25,731 bases of DNA from Egerieenecus sp048201975 (GTDB lineage Bacteria > Bacillota > Clostridia > Christensenellales > Aristaeellaceae). The stretch is taken from positions 1 to 25,731 of the forward strand of contig DBFBGQ010000073.1 in assembly GCA_048201975.1 (NCBI GenBank). Reading direction: 5' to 3'. Shown here piece after piece: positions 15,419-22,416 of the stretch; position 1 is the stretch's first letter; each line of letters opens with the position of its first letter. The translations under genes were made by a program, and so were the position numbers. The notes beneath the pieces were generated by a model. That model did not search any database. It worked only from the letters and a program-made list of their open reading frames with translations, and was not told where the DNA came from.

Positions 15419-15452
15419 AAAAAAGTCCCGGAAAGCCGCAGCCTTCCGGGAC
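15419..15452 (-). terminator. Rho-independent terminator of rplM-rpsI
   Basis: On the minus strand, GTCCCGGAA (15452-15444) pairs with TTCCGGGAC (15433-15425), with further pairing inside, followed by six T (15424-15419). Confidence 0.92.
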
Positions 15453-15483
15453 ATAGAAATCGAAACGGGAAACCTTCGCGCAA

Positions 15484-15873
15484 TCAGCGCTTGCTGAACT
15501 GGGGAGCGCGTCTTGCTGCTTTGAGGCCGTACTTCTTGCGCTCCTTCATGCGAGGATCGCGGGTGAGGAAGCCAGCCTTCTTCAGGGCGCCCCGCAGCTC
15601 GGGATCAGCCTTGCACAGGGAGCGGGCGATACCATGACGGATCGCGCCAGCCTGGCCCGTGAGGCCGCCGCCGGTTACGTTCACCAGCACGTCGAAATTT
15701 CCAACGTTGGTCAGCGCCAGGGGCTGACGAACGGTCATCTTCAGGGTTTCCAGACCAAAGTAGCTATCGATGTCACGCTTGTTGATGACGATTTTGCCAT
15801 CGCCGGCAACCAGACGGACGCGGGCTACGGCCTTCTTCCGACGGCCAACAGCACTATAATCAACCTTCGCCAT
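15484..15873 (-). CDS. rpsI: 30S ribosomal protein S9 (129 aa)
   Basis: Small-subunit protein whose basic C-terminal tail reaches the P-site tRNA. The family signature is complete: GRRKKAVARVRL near the N-terminus, the GGGLTGQAGAIRHGIARSL block in the middle, LTRDPRMKERKKYGLKAARR, and the terminal Ser-Lys-Arg. Length is normal. The start at 15873 follows AAGGAG about 9 nt upstream and aligns with S9 N-termini; an in-frame ATG at 15897 would overlap the rplM stop and is not favoured. It is 20 nt downstream of rplM, the conserved bacterial L13-S9 operon. Confidence 0.97.
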   Translation of the reverse strand: MAKVDYSAVGRRKKAVARVRLVAGDGKIVINKRDIDSYFGLETLKMTVRQPLALTNVGNFDVLVNVTGGGLTGQAGAIRHGIARSLCKADPELRGALKKAGFLTRDPRMKERKKYGLKAARRAPQFSKR

Positions 15874-15893
15874 TTTGAAATTCTCCTTCCGCG

Positions 15894-16325
15894 TCAAATC
15901 AGATCGTACTTCTCAGGCTGCTGAGCGGCATGCTCATGCTCGGCGCCGCTGTACACCTTGAGCTTCTTGGCCATCTGACGGCCCAGGGGACCCTTGGGCA
16001 GCATGCCAACCACGGCGTGACGGACGGCGAATTCAGGCTTCTCAGCCAGCAGCTTGCGGTACTTGATCTCCTTGAGTCCGCCCGCATAACCGCTGTGATG
16101 GTAGTAGATCTTCTGATCGAGCTTCTTACCGGTCATGACCACCTTGTCCGCGTTGACGATGATCACATAGTCGCCGGTATCCACATTCGGGGTGTAGATG
16201 GGCTTGTTCTTACCGCGCAGGATGTTGGCGACCTGGCTGGCCAGACGGCCCAGCACCTGGCCCTCAGCATCGACAACGTACCACTTACGCTCGATATCTG
16301 AAGCTTTCGGCATAAAAGTCTTCAA
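15894..16325 (-). CDS. rplM: 50S ribosomal protein L13 (143 aa)
   Basis: Large-subunit assembly protein and first gene of the L13-S9 operon. Family blocks seen are ERKWYVVDAEGQVLGRLAS, TPNVDTGDYVIIVNADKV, TGKKLDQKIYYHHSGYAGGLK and MLPKGPLGRQMAKKLKVYSG. The start is a TTG at 16325, giving MKTFMPKAS. Two facts support it: GAGGAGG (16340-16334) lies 8 nt upstream, and L13 proteins normally carry these residues before the conserved core. The ATG at 16313 is too far from the ribosome binding site. Expression is from the promoter at 16440-16468 through a leader of about 108 nt. Confidence 0.97.
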   Translation of the reverse strand: MKTFMPKASDIERKWYVVDAEGQVLGRLASQVANILRGKNKPIYTPNVDTGDYVIIVNADKVVMTGKKLDQKIYYHHSGYAGGLKEIKYRKLLAEKPEFAVRHAVVGMLPKGPLGRQMAKKLKVYSGAEHEHAAQQPEKYDLI

Positions 16326-16333
16326 AGGTATTT

Positions 16334-16340
16334 CCTCCTC
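16334..16340 (-). promoter_or_regulatory. Ribosome binding site that fixes the TTG start of rplM
   Basis: GAGGAGG on the minus strand lies 8 nt before the TTG at 16325-16323 and about 20 nt before the first ATG of the frame, so the TTG is the start. Confidence 0.85.
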
Positions 16341-16396
16341 GAATGGCTGTTGGAAAGTGAAGCGCTGGCATGATGGTCGCATACCTTTGCGCATGT

Positions 16397-16428
16397 TCAA
16401 TAGTTTCCGGGGCTAGCGGAGCTATTGA
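16397..16428 (-). promoter_or_regulatory. Candidate r-protein leader hairpin in the rplM 5' UTR
   Basis: TCAATAG (16428-16422) pairs with CTATTGA (16403-16397) on the minus strand. A second short CCG/CGG pairing lies inside the loop. The hairpin begins about 5 nt after the predicted transcript start. L13 operons of Firmicutes often have autoregulatory leaders, but I could not match this one to the known L13 leader fold. Confidence 0.35.
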
Positions 16429-16439
16429 TGCCATCGACT

Positions 16440-16468
16440 ATCTTATAATAATCCCAAGGAAAAGTCAA
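16440..16468 (-). promoter_or_regulatory. Sigma-A promoter of rplM-rpsI
   Basis: On the minus strand TTGACT (16468-16463), 17 nt spacer, TAAGAT (16445-16440). An overlapping TATAAG gives a 15 nt spacer. The predicted transcript start is near 16433. Confidence 0.65.
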
Positions 16469-16470
16469 GC

Positions 16471-16491
16471 AAAAATCCAGGTTTTCCTGAA
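16471..16491 (-). terminator. Weak terminator candidate after the Sua5/YwlC gene
   Basis: On the minus strand CAGG (16489-16486) pairs with CCTG (16481-16478) around AAAA, extendable by a U-G and a U-A pair, followed by TTTTT (16475-16471). The stem is short. It abuts the rplM -35 element. Confidence 0.4.
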
Positions 16492-16526
16492 AAAAATGGC
16501 ATCGAAAGCGCCGCGCGTTCCCGGCC

Positions 16527-17579
16527 TCAATCCCGCAGGATCTCTCCGGCCTCCACGCTGTGAAAAGCCGCGGCTCGCCCCAGGCGGTTCATCACCGCCA
16601 GGCCGACGCCCTCCGGCGGGAGCACTTCGCTGAAAATGGCTTCCATGCGCTCCTCGTCCATTTCCCGCAGCAGCGCAAAAAGCCTGTGGGCCACCTCTTC
16701 GGGATGATCCTTGCTGCCCAGAGCCTCCGTGCGGCATCCTGCCAGCAGCGGCACATGCTCGGTGAAGCAGAGGATGCACGCCTGCTTTCCGGCCGCCTCT
16801 GCCTGCAGGTACAGCCGGCGGCATGCCGCCACCACCTGCTCCTCGGCGCCTTCCACCAGGGTTACCGCGCCGGTGGGCGCATAGTGCTTGTAGCGCATGC
16901 CTGGGGACAGCGCGCGCTCCCCCGGCTGCAGGGGACGCAGCACGCTCCCCGCCACCTCCACCCGGGGCAGCACGGTCTCCAGCATGGACTTGGTAATGCC
17001 GCCGGGGCGCAGGATGCAAGGCGTCTCCCCGGAGATATCCAGCACCGTGGACTCCACGCCCACCTGGCACTCGCCGCCATCCAGTATCAGTGGAATCCGG
17101 CCATCCATATCCTCCAGCACATGGCGCGCCGACGTGGGGCTGGGCTTGCCGCTGCGGTTGGCGCTGGGCGCAGCCACAGGCACTTGGCACGCCCGCAAAA
17201 GCGCCGCAGCCACCGGATGGGAGGGCATGCGCACCGCCACCGTAGGCAAGGATGCCGTAACCACCAGGGGAATCTGCTCCCGCCGGGGCATCAGCAGCGT
17301 CAGCGGCCCCGGCCAGAAGGCGTCCATGAGTTTTTCCGCCAGCGGCGGTACATGGCACACCTCCCCCAATTGCTCCCGGTCCCAGACATGGACGATGAGC
17401 GGATTATCTGCCGGGCGGCCCTTGGCGGCAAAGATTTCCCGCACCGCCGCGCCATCCAGGGCGTTGGCGCCCAAGCCGTATACCGTTTCCGTGGGAAAGG
17501 CTACCAGCTCCCCCCGGCGCAGGAGCTCCGCGCCCAGCGCCAGGCTTTCCTCATTGGCTGCAAGTACTTTCGTTTCCAA
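16527..17579 (-). CDS. ywlC: L-threonylcarbamoyladenylate synthase, Sua5/YwlC type (350 aa)
   Basis: Makes threonylcarbamoyl-AMP from threonine, bicarbonate and ATP, the first step of the t6A37 modification of ANN-decoding tRNAs. The YrdC-like catalytic domain (about 8-205) has FPTETVYGLG (28-37), the KGR motif (53-55) and PSANRSG (138-144). A Sua5-specific C-terminal domain follows from about 215, so this is the long form. The start is assigned to TTG at 17579, giving METKVLAANEE, because family members begin there and AGGAAG lies just upstream. The in-frame ATG at 17699 would add 40 residues that cross a probable -10 element (TATAAT, 17639-17634). The gene lies 3' of clpB, behind a hairpin. 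Confidence 0.93.
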   Translation of the reverse strand: METKVLAANEESLALGAELLRRGELVAFPTETVYGLGANALDGAAVREIFAAKGRPADNPLIVHVWDREQLGEVCHVPPLAEKLMDAFWPGPLTLLMPRREQIPLVVTASLPTVAVRMPSHPVAAALLRACQVPVAAPSANRSGKPSPTSARHVLEDMDGRIPLILDGGECQVGVESTVLDISGETPCILRPGGITKSMLETVLPRVEVAGSVLRPLQPGERALSPGMRYKHYAPTGAVTLVEGAEEQVVAACRRLYLQAEAAGKQACILCFTEHVPLLAGCRTEALGSKDHPEEVAHRLFALLREMDEERMEAIFSEVLPPEGVGLAVMNRLGRAAAFHSVEAGEILRD

Positions 17580-17633
17580 CTCTTCCTGCGTTCCTTCCTT
17601 AAAAGCATGTTCAGCACTGCCGTACACCTGGCT

Positions 17634-17662
17634 ATTATACGCCTCTCCCCGGCAGAAATCCA
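17634..17662 (-). promoter_or_regulatory. Candidate promoter of the Sua5/YwlC gene
   Basis: A perfect TATAAT (17639-17634 on the minus strand) has only a weak -35, TGGATT (17662-17657), at 17 nt. It would place the transcript start near 17627, 48 nt before the TTG start. Confidence 0.4.
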
Positions 17663-17700
17663 GCTTTGCCGCGCATCCGGCGCAAATTTCCCCCGCCATG

Positions 17701-17734
17701 AAAGAAGGCTCCCTGCGGCGCTTCGCAGGGAGCC
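17701..17734 (-). terminator. Terminator hairpin of clpB
   Basis: Eleven-base-pair perfect stem GGCTCCCTGCG (17734-17724 on the minus strand) with CGCAGGGAGCC (17717-17707), 6 nt loop, followed by the imperfect T-rich tail TTCTTTC. It is strong in stem and weak in tail, so partial read-through into the Sua5/YwlC gene is possible. Confidence 0.7.
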
Positions 17735-17747
17735 TGACAAGCATGGA

Positions 17748-20342
17748 TCACTCTACCACCAGACGACCGTCTCTGGCATCCACCAGCATGGTAGAGCCGG
17801 GGACGATGTCGGCGGCGATGATCTTCCGTGCCACCAGGGTTTCCACATGGCTTTGCAGATACCGCTTCAGCGGCCGCGCGCCATAGACCGGATCAAAGCC
17901 CTGATCAATGATCAATTCCTTGGCCGCGGGGGTCAGCGTCACATGCAGCTGCTTATCCTCCAGGCGGCGGTTCAGGTTGGTCAGCATGAGCTCCACGATA
18001 TGTCCGATCTGTTCCCGGTTCAGCGGCTTGTAGAACACAATCTCGTCAATCCGGTTCAGGAACTCGGGACGGAAATGGGTCTTGAGCAGATGCTGTACCT
18101 GGCTGCGGGCCTCTTCGGTGAGTTCGCCGTTCTGGATACCGTCCAGAATATACTCGCTGCCCAGGTTGCTGGTCATGATCAGAATGGTATTTTTGAAGTC
18201 CACCGTCCGGCCCTGGCTGTCGGTAATGCGGCCGTCATCCAACACCTGCAGCAGCACGTTGAACACATCCGGGTGCGCTTTTTCTACCTCGTCAAAAAGC
18301 ACCACGCAGTAGGGATGCCGGCGCACGGCCTCCGTCAGCTGACCGCCCTCATCATAGCCCACATATCCTGGAGGCGCGCCGATGAGCCGGGACACGCTGA
18401 ATTTCTCCATGTACTCGGACATATCGATGCGGACCATGTTCTTCTCGTCGTCAAACAGCGCCTGGGCCAACGCCTTGGCCAGCTCCGTTTTACCCACGCC
18501 CGTGGGACCCAGGAACAGGAAGGAACCCAGCGGCCGGTTGGGGTCCTGAATCCCTGCGCGGCTGCGCAGAATCGCTTCGCAGACCTTCGTCACCGCTTCA
18601 TCCTGGCCGATGACCCGCTGATGAATCACATCCTCCAGGTGCAGCAGCTTTTCGCGCTCGCCCTCCATCAGCTTGCTCACAGGGATGCCCGTCCACCGGG
18701 CCACAATCCGCGCGATTTCCTCCTCGGTGACCTTATCCCGCAAGAGGGATTCGCCGCCCTTGTTCTTTTCGGCAACGGCTTCCTCCTGGGCCAATTCCTT
18801 CTGCAGGCGGGGCAGCTCGCCATATTTCAGCTCTGCGGCCCGGTTCAGGTCGTAGGTGCGCTCCGCCTTTTCGATTTCGGCGTTGGTGCGCTCGATGTCC
18901 TCCCGGAGCTTCTGCACCTTGGCAATGGCTTCCTTTTCGTTTTCCCACTTGGCCTTCATGGTGTTGAAGGTGTCGCGCTGGGCGGCCAGCTCCTTCTGCA
19001 GCTCCTCCAGGTGCGCCTGGGAAATGGGATCGTCTTCCTTCTTCAGCGCCGCCTCCTCGATTTCCAGCTGCATAATATGCCGGCGGATGTCGTCCAACTC
19101 CTGGGGCAGGCTGTCGATTTCGGTGCGGATCATGGCGCAAGCCTCGTCCACCAGGTCGATGGCCTTATCCGGCAGAAAACGGTCGGTAATGTAGCGGTTG
19201 GACAGTGTGGCGGCGGCAATCAGCGCGTTATCCTGGATCTTCACGCCATGGAACACTTCGTAGCGCTCCTTCAATCCACGCAGGATGGCGATGGTATCCT
19301 CCACCGTGGGCTCGCCCACCATCACCGGCTGGAATCGACGCTCCAGGGCGGCGTCCTTCTCGATGTACTGGCGGTATTCGTTCAGGGTGGTGGCGCCGAT
19401 GCAGTGCAGCTCGCCCCGGGCCAACATGGGCTTGAGCAGGTTGCCCGCGTCCATGGCGCCGTCCGCCTTTCCTGCGCCCACAATGGTGTGCAGCTCGTCG
19501 ATAAAGAGGATGATCTTCCCCTCGCTCTTTTTGATTTCCGCCAGCACCGCCTTCAGCCGCTCTTCAAACTCGCCCCGGAACTTGGCGCCGGCAATCAGGC
19601 TGCCCATGTCCAGGGAAAAGATGGTGCGATCCTTCAGGCTGTCGGGCACGTCTCCGCGGACAATTCGCAGGGCAAGGCCCTCGGCAATGGCGGTCTTGCC
19701 CACGCCAGGCTCGCCGATGAGCACAGGATTGTTCTTGGTCTTCCGGCTCAGAATGCGGATCACGTTGCGGATCTCGTTGTCCCGGCCGATGACCGGATCC
19801 AGCTTGTGGTTACGGGCCAGCTCCACCAGGTCGGAGCCATACTTTTTCAGCGCGTCATAGGTTTCCTCCGGGTTGTCGCTGGTAACCCTGGTGGCGCCCC
19901 GCACCGCGGAAAGCGCCTTGAGGAATGCGGCCTCCTGGTAATTGAAGGTGCGCAGCAGCTCCTTCACCCGGTTGTTGGGCTTGGCGCAGATTCCCAGCCA
20001 CACATGCTCCACCGAGAGGTATTCGTCCTTCATCTGCTTGGCCCGGCTCTCGGCCTCCAGCAGCGCTTTTTCCACCTCGGGGGAGATATAAACCTTGTCC
20101 GCCTCCCGCCCAGGGCCGCTGACCCGGGGAATGCGTCCCAGGCTGTCGGTTACTGCCTTGCGCAGGCCGTCCGCATTCAGCCCCATCCGCGTGAGCAGCT
20201 GGGAAATCAAACCGTTGGGGTCCTCCAGAAGCGCCGCCATCAGGTGCTCCTGCTCCACCTGCATATGCTGATATTCTATGGCCAGGGACTGGGCGCGCTG
20301 CAGCGCTTCCACGGTCTTCTGGGTAAATTGATTCATATTCAT
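17748..20342 (-). CDS. clpB: ATP-dependent disaggregase ClpB (864 aa)
   Basis: Hexameric AAA+ chaperone that rescues aggregated proteins together with DnaK. The Clp N-domain repeats lie at about 1-145. NBD1 has Walker A GEPGVGKT (210-217) and Walker B ILFIDE (278-283). The long coiled-coil middle domain at about 410-530 separates ClpB from ClpA and ClpX. NBD2 has Walker A GPTGVGKT (612-619) and Walker B VVLFDE. The C-terminal domain completes a normal-length protein. No ClpP-binding IGF/L loop was noted. The start at 20342 follows AAGGAGG with an 8 nt gap; ATG 20336 is also possible. Control is by the CtsR box and promoter upstream. It is transcribed away from the rph/rdgB fusion gene. Confidence 0.98.
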   Translation of the reverse strand: MNMNQFTQKTVEALQRAQSLAIEYQHMQVEQEHLMAALLEDPNGLISQLLTRMGLNADGLRKAVTDSLGRIPRVSGPGREADKVYISPEVEKALLEAESRAKQMKDEYLSVEHVWLGICAKPNNRVKELLRTFNYQEAAFLKALSAVRGATRVTSDNPEETYDALKKYGSDLVELARNHKLDPVIGRDNEIRNVIRILSRKTKNNPVLIGEPGVGKTAIAEGLALRIVRGDVPDSLKDRTIFSLDMGSLIAGAKFRGEFEERLKAVLAEIKKSEGKIILFIDELHTIVGAGKADGAMDAGNLLKPMLARGELHCIGATTLNEYRQYIEKDAALERRFQPVMVGEPTVEDTIAILRGLKERYEVFHGVKIQDNALIAAATLSNRYITDRFLPDKAIDLVDEACAMIRTEIDSLPQELDDIRRHIMQLEIEEAALKKEDDPISQAHLEELQKELAAQRDTFNTMKAKWENEKEAIAKVQKLREDIERTNAEIEKAERTYDLNRAAELKYGELPRLQKELAQEEAVAEKNKGGESLLRDKVTEEEIARIVARWTGIPVSKLMEGEREKLLHLEDVIHQRVIGQDEAVTKVCEAILRSRAGIQDPNRPLGSFLFLGPTGVGKTELAKALAQALFDDEKNMVRIDMSEYMEKFSVSRLIGAPPGYVGYDEGGQLTEAVRRHPYCVVLFDEVEKAHPDVFNVLLQVLDDGRITDSQGRTVDFKNTILIMTSNLGSEYILDGIQNGELTEEARSQVQHLLKTHFRPEFLNRIDEIVFYKPLNREQIGHIVELMLTNLNRRLEDKQLHVTLTPAAKELIIDQGFDPVYGARPLKRYLQSHVETLVARKIIAADIVPGSTMLVDARDGRLVVE

Positions 20343-20384
20343 AGTCCATGCCTCCTTCTGGCAATTGGTAGGTCGCGGTGGGTT

Positions 20385-20401
20385 TTTGACTTTCTTTGAC
20401 C
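20385..20401 (-). promoter_or_regulatory. CtsR operator of clpB
   Basis: On the minus strand the tandem heptads read GGTCAAA-GAA-AGTCAAA, an exact match to the CtsR box (RGTCAAA-NAN-RGTCAAA). It lies just after the predicted transcript start (near 20407), where the repressor would block elongation or open complex formation. Confidence 0.93.
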
Positions 20402-20412
20402 TTCCAAAGAGT

Positions 20413-20440
20413 ATTATACGCGCCTTCCGGCGGATGTCAA
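20413..20440 (-). promoter_or_regulatory. Sigma-A promoter of clpB
   Basis: On the minus strand TTGACA (20440-20435), 16 nt spacer, TATAAT (20418-20413). Both hexamers are perfect consensus. An A/T-rich tract (about 20452-20468) upstream could act as an UP element. Confidence 0.9.
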
Positions 20441-20600
20441 TAGGCTTCCCGAAATTTTTTTGAAAAAAACGTTCCTCTTTTTTGTGCGGGATTTTTGGCA
20501 GAAAAGCGCGGCGCGGCCCGGCAAATACGCAGGAAAAGCCCTGCCAAGAGGCGAACTGTTACCGTTGTTCAAACTGCAGAAATCATTGGAGGCCACGCAT

Positions 20601-21926
20601 ATGAATCGCACGGACGGCCGGTTGGCAAACCAGGCACGGGAAATCAGCATCCAGACGGACTTCATGCGCACGGCGGACGGCAGCTGCCTGATCGCCACGG
20701 GGAACACCCGGGTGATCTGCACCGCCTCTGTGGAGGAAGGTGTGCCGCCCTTTCTCAAGGGCAAGGGACAGGGCTGGATCACCGCGGAATACGCCATGCT
20801 TCCCGCCTCCACGGGGCAGCGGAAGAAGCGGGACGGCATCAAAAAGGACGGCCGCAGCGTGGAGATTCAGCGGCTGATCGGCCGGGCGCTGCGCCAGGCG
20901 GTGGACATGACCCAGCTGGGTGAGCGCACCATCACCCTGGATTGCGACGTGCTGGAGGCCGATGGCGGCACCCGCACGGCGTCCATCACCGGGGCCTTTG
21001 TGGCGCTGGTGTGCGCCGTGGACAAGCTGGTGAATGAAAAGCGCCTGCTCATCAGCCCCATTCGCCACCAGGTGGCCGCCATCTCCTGCGGCATCGTGGA
21101 GGATACGCCCTGCCTGGATCTGTGCTATCAGGAGGACAGCCGCGCCCAGGTGGACATGAACTTCGTGATGAACGACCAGGGAAACTTCATTGAAATGCAG
21201 GGCACCGGCGAGGGCCGGGCCTTTACCCCCCAGGAGCTGCAAACCCTGATGGAATACGGCCGCCAGGGCATTGCCGGGCTGATGCAGGCCCAGCGGGACG
21301 CCCTGGGGCAGCGCGCGGCGCACATCGCTCCCAAGCCCCTGCTGGTGGCCGCCACCGGCAACGAACACAAGCTGCGGGAGCTCCGGCAGATCTTCGGGGA
21401 TCTGTACACCATCGTGGGCATGTCCACCGCGGGCTTTTCCAGCGGCATCGACGAAACCGCCGCCACCTTCGCCGGCAACGCAGCCATCAAGGCAGAAGCG
21501 GTATGCAAGGCCACGGGCCTGCCCACCATTGCGGACGACAGCGGGCTGACGGTGGAGGCCCTGGACGGGGAACCGGGGGTCTATTCCGCACGGTACGCCG
21601 GTTCCCATGGGGACGACGCCGCCAACAACGAGCTGCTTCTGCGCCGCATGCGCGGCAAAACCCAACGGGACTGCGCCTTCATCAGCGCCATTGCCCTGGC
21701 GCGGCCCGGCGCGGAAACCCTGATCGCCGAGGGGAGCTGCCCGGGCAAGCTACTGGACGCCCCCCGGGGAACCGGCGGCTTTGGATACGACCCGCTCTTC
21801 CTGTATGAAAACGGGGAAACCTTTGCGGAAATGAGCCAGGAAACCAAGAACCAAGTGAGCCACCGGGCGCGGGCCTGCGCCAAGATGCGCGAAATGATGA
21901 AGGAGTTGCAGGCATGCGAGCGCTGA
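20601..21926 (+). CDS. Fused RNase PH / RdgB-type XTP-dITP pyrophosphatase (441 aa)
   Basis: A bifunctional protein. Residues 1-238 are RNase PH, the phosphorolytic 3'-5' exonuclease that trims tRNA 3' ends: MNRTDGRLANQ start, TAEYAMLPAST, GRSVEIQRLIGRALR (84-98) and DCDVLEADGGTRTASITG (114-131). After a short linker, residues 246-441 are a Ham1/RdgB pyrophosphatase, which removes inosine and xanthosine triphosphates: VAATGNEHKLRE (249-260), ADDSG (311-315), GTGGFGYDPLF (390-400) and SHRARA (420-425). The join is in frame with no stop between. In Bacillus the same functions are two adjacent genes. The start at 20601 has GGAGG 8 nt upstream; the TTG at 20460 extends into A/T-rich leader sequence and is rejected. 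No plus-strand promoter was recognised in 20441-20600. Confidence 0.95.
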   Translation: MNRTDGRLANQAREISIQTDFMRTADGSCLIATGNTRVICTASVEEGVPPFLKGKGQGWITAEYAMLPASTGQRKKRDGIKKDGRSVEIQRLIGRALRQAVDMTQLGERTITLDCDVLEADGGTRTASITGAFVALVCAVDKLVNEKRLLISPIRHQVAAISCGIVEDTPCLDLCYQEDSRAQVDMNFVMNDQGNFIEMQGTGEGRAFTPQELQTLMEYGRQGIAGLMQAQRDALGQRAAHIAPKPLLVAATGNEHKLRELRQIFGDLYTIVGMSTAGFSSGIDETAATFAGNAAIKAEAVCKATGLPTIADDSGLTVEALDGEPGVYSARYAGSHGDDAANNELLLRRMRGKTQRDCAFISAIALARPGAETLIAEGSCPGKLLDAPRGTGGFGYDPLFLYENGETFAEMSQETKNQVSHRARACAKMREMMKELQACER

Positions 21927-22396
21927 TCTTTTCTGACAGCCACGGAGACGAAAGCAACCTGCGCTGGATCGCAGAGCAGGTTGCCCAGCGCGGACCCATG
22001 GACGCTTACGTCCACTGCGGTGACGGCGCCAGGGAGTTTGACCGCCTGGCCAACTTTCTGCTGGCCCTCTCCCCACAGGCGGCGCTGTACGGTGTCAAAG
22101 GCAACTGCGACCTGTGCGTGGACGTTCCCGCGCAGCGGATCATGCGCCTTGGGGGCGCGGGAGTGCTGATCACCCACGGACATTTGCAGGGGGTGAAGCT
22201 GACCCTGGGCGCCCTGGCTCCCGCCGCCCGGCAGGCCGGATGCTCCGTTGTGCTTTTCGGCCACACCCACCATCCCACCCTGGAGGAGCGGGACGGCATT
22301 TTGCTGATGAACCCCGGCTCCGCCCAGCGGGGCTATGCCGCCCTGCTGCAGGTGGATGCCGCAGGCCATGCCCAAGGCGAGCTGTTGAGCTTTTAA
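21914..22396 (+). CDS. YfcE/MJ0936-family metallophosphoesterase, YsnB-like (160 aa)
   Basis: Small calcineurin-type phosphoesterase that uses two metal ions. All the metal-binding motifs are visible: Asp8-x-His10, GD with Asp37, GN with Asn64 (GNCD), His88 (THGH) and GHTH with His117 and His119. Length is typical. The gene overlaps the rph/rdgB fusion by 13 nt, and GAAGGAG about 8 nt upstream fixes the ATG. The order rph, rdgB, phosphoesterase matches rph-ysnA-ysnB of Bacillus. The natural substrate of this family is not settled, so a specific reaction should not be assigned. Confidence 0.93.
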   Translation: MRALIFSDSHGDESNLRWIAEQVAQRGPMDAYVHCGDGAREFDRLANFLLALSPQAALYGVKGNCDLCVDVPAQRIMRLGGAGVLITHGHLQGVKLTLGALAPAARQAGCSVVLFGHTHHPTLEERDGILLMNPGSAQRGYAALLQVDAAGHAQGELLSF

Positions 22397-22416
22397 CCAC
22401 ACAAGGAGGGAATCCC

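Noticed and set aside
15169..15483. A 104-codon minus-strand frame in the gap between rpsI and GH31
   Set aside because: It begins before the rpsI terminator and reads through it, has no ribosome binding site, and has biased composition with no recognisable domain.
17580..17699. In-frame N-terminal extension of the Sua5/YwlC protein from ATG 17699, containing a Cys-rich stretch
   Set aside because: A perfect TATAAT lies inside it, the family N-terminus aligns with the TTG at 17579, and the resulting length of 350 residues is typical.
16560..20399. A 1279-codon open frame on the plus strand opposite clpB and the Sua5/YwlC gene
   Set aside because: It is the antisense shadow of two well-supported genes in GC-rich DNA; its product is rich in His, Gln, Gly and Arg, has no domain, and lacks a ribosome binding site.
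20453..20469. T-run, G, A-run symmetric tract between clpB and rph as a terminator or operator
   Set aside because: There is no GC stem and no gene ending there on either strand; it is better explained as an A/T-rich tract upstream of the clpB promoter.
20460..20600. N-terminal extension of the RNase PH fusion from TTG 20460
   Set aside because: It encodes low-complexity sequence from an A/T-rich leader, and the ATG at 20601 has a well-placed GGAGG and the normal RNase PH N-terminus.
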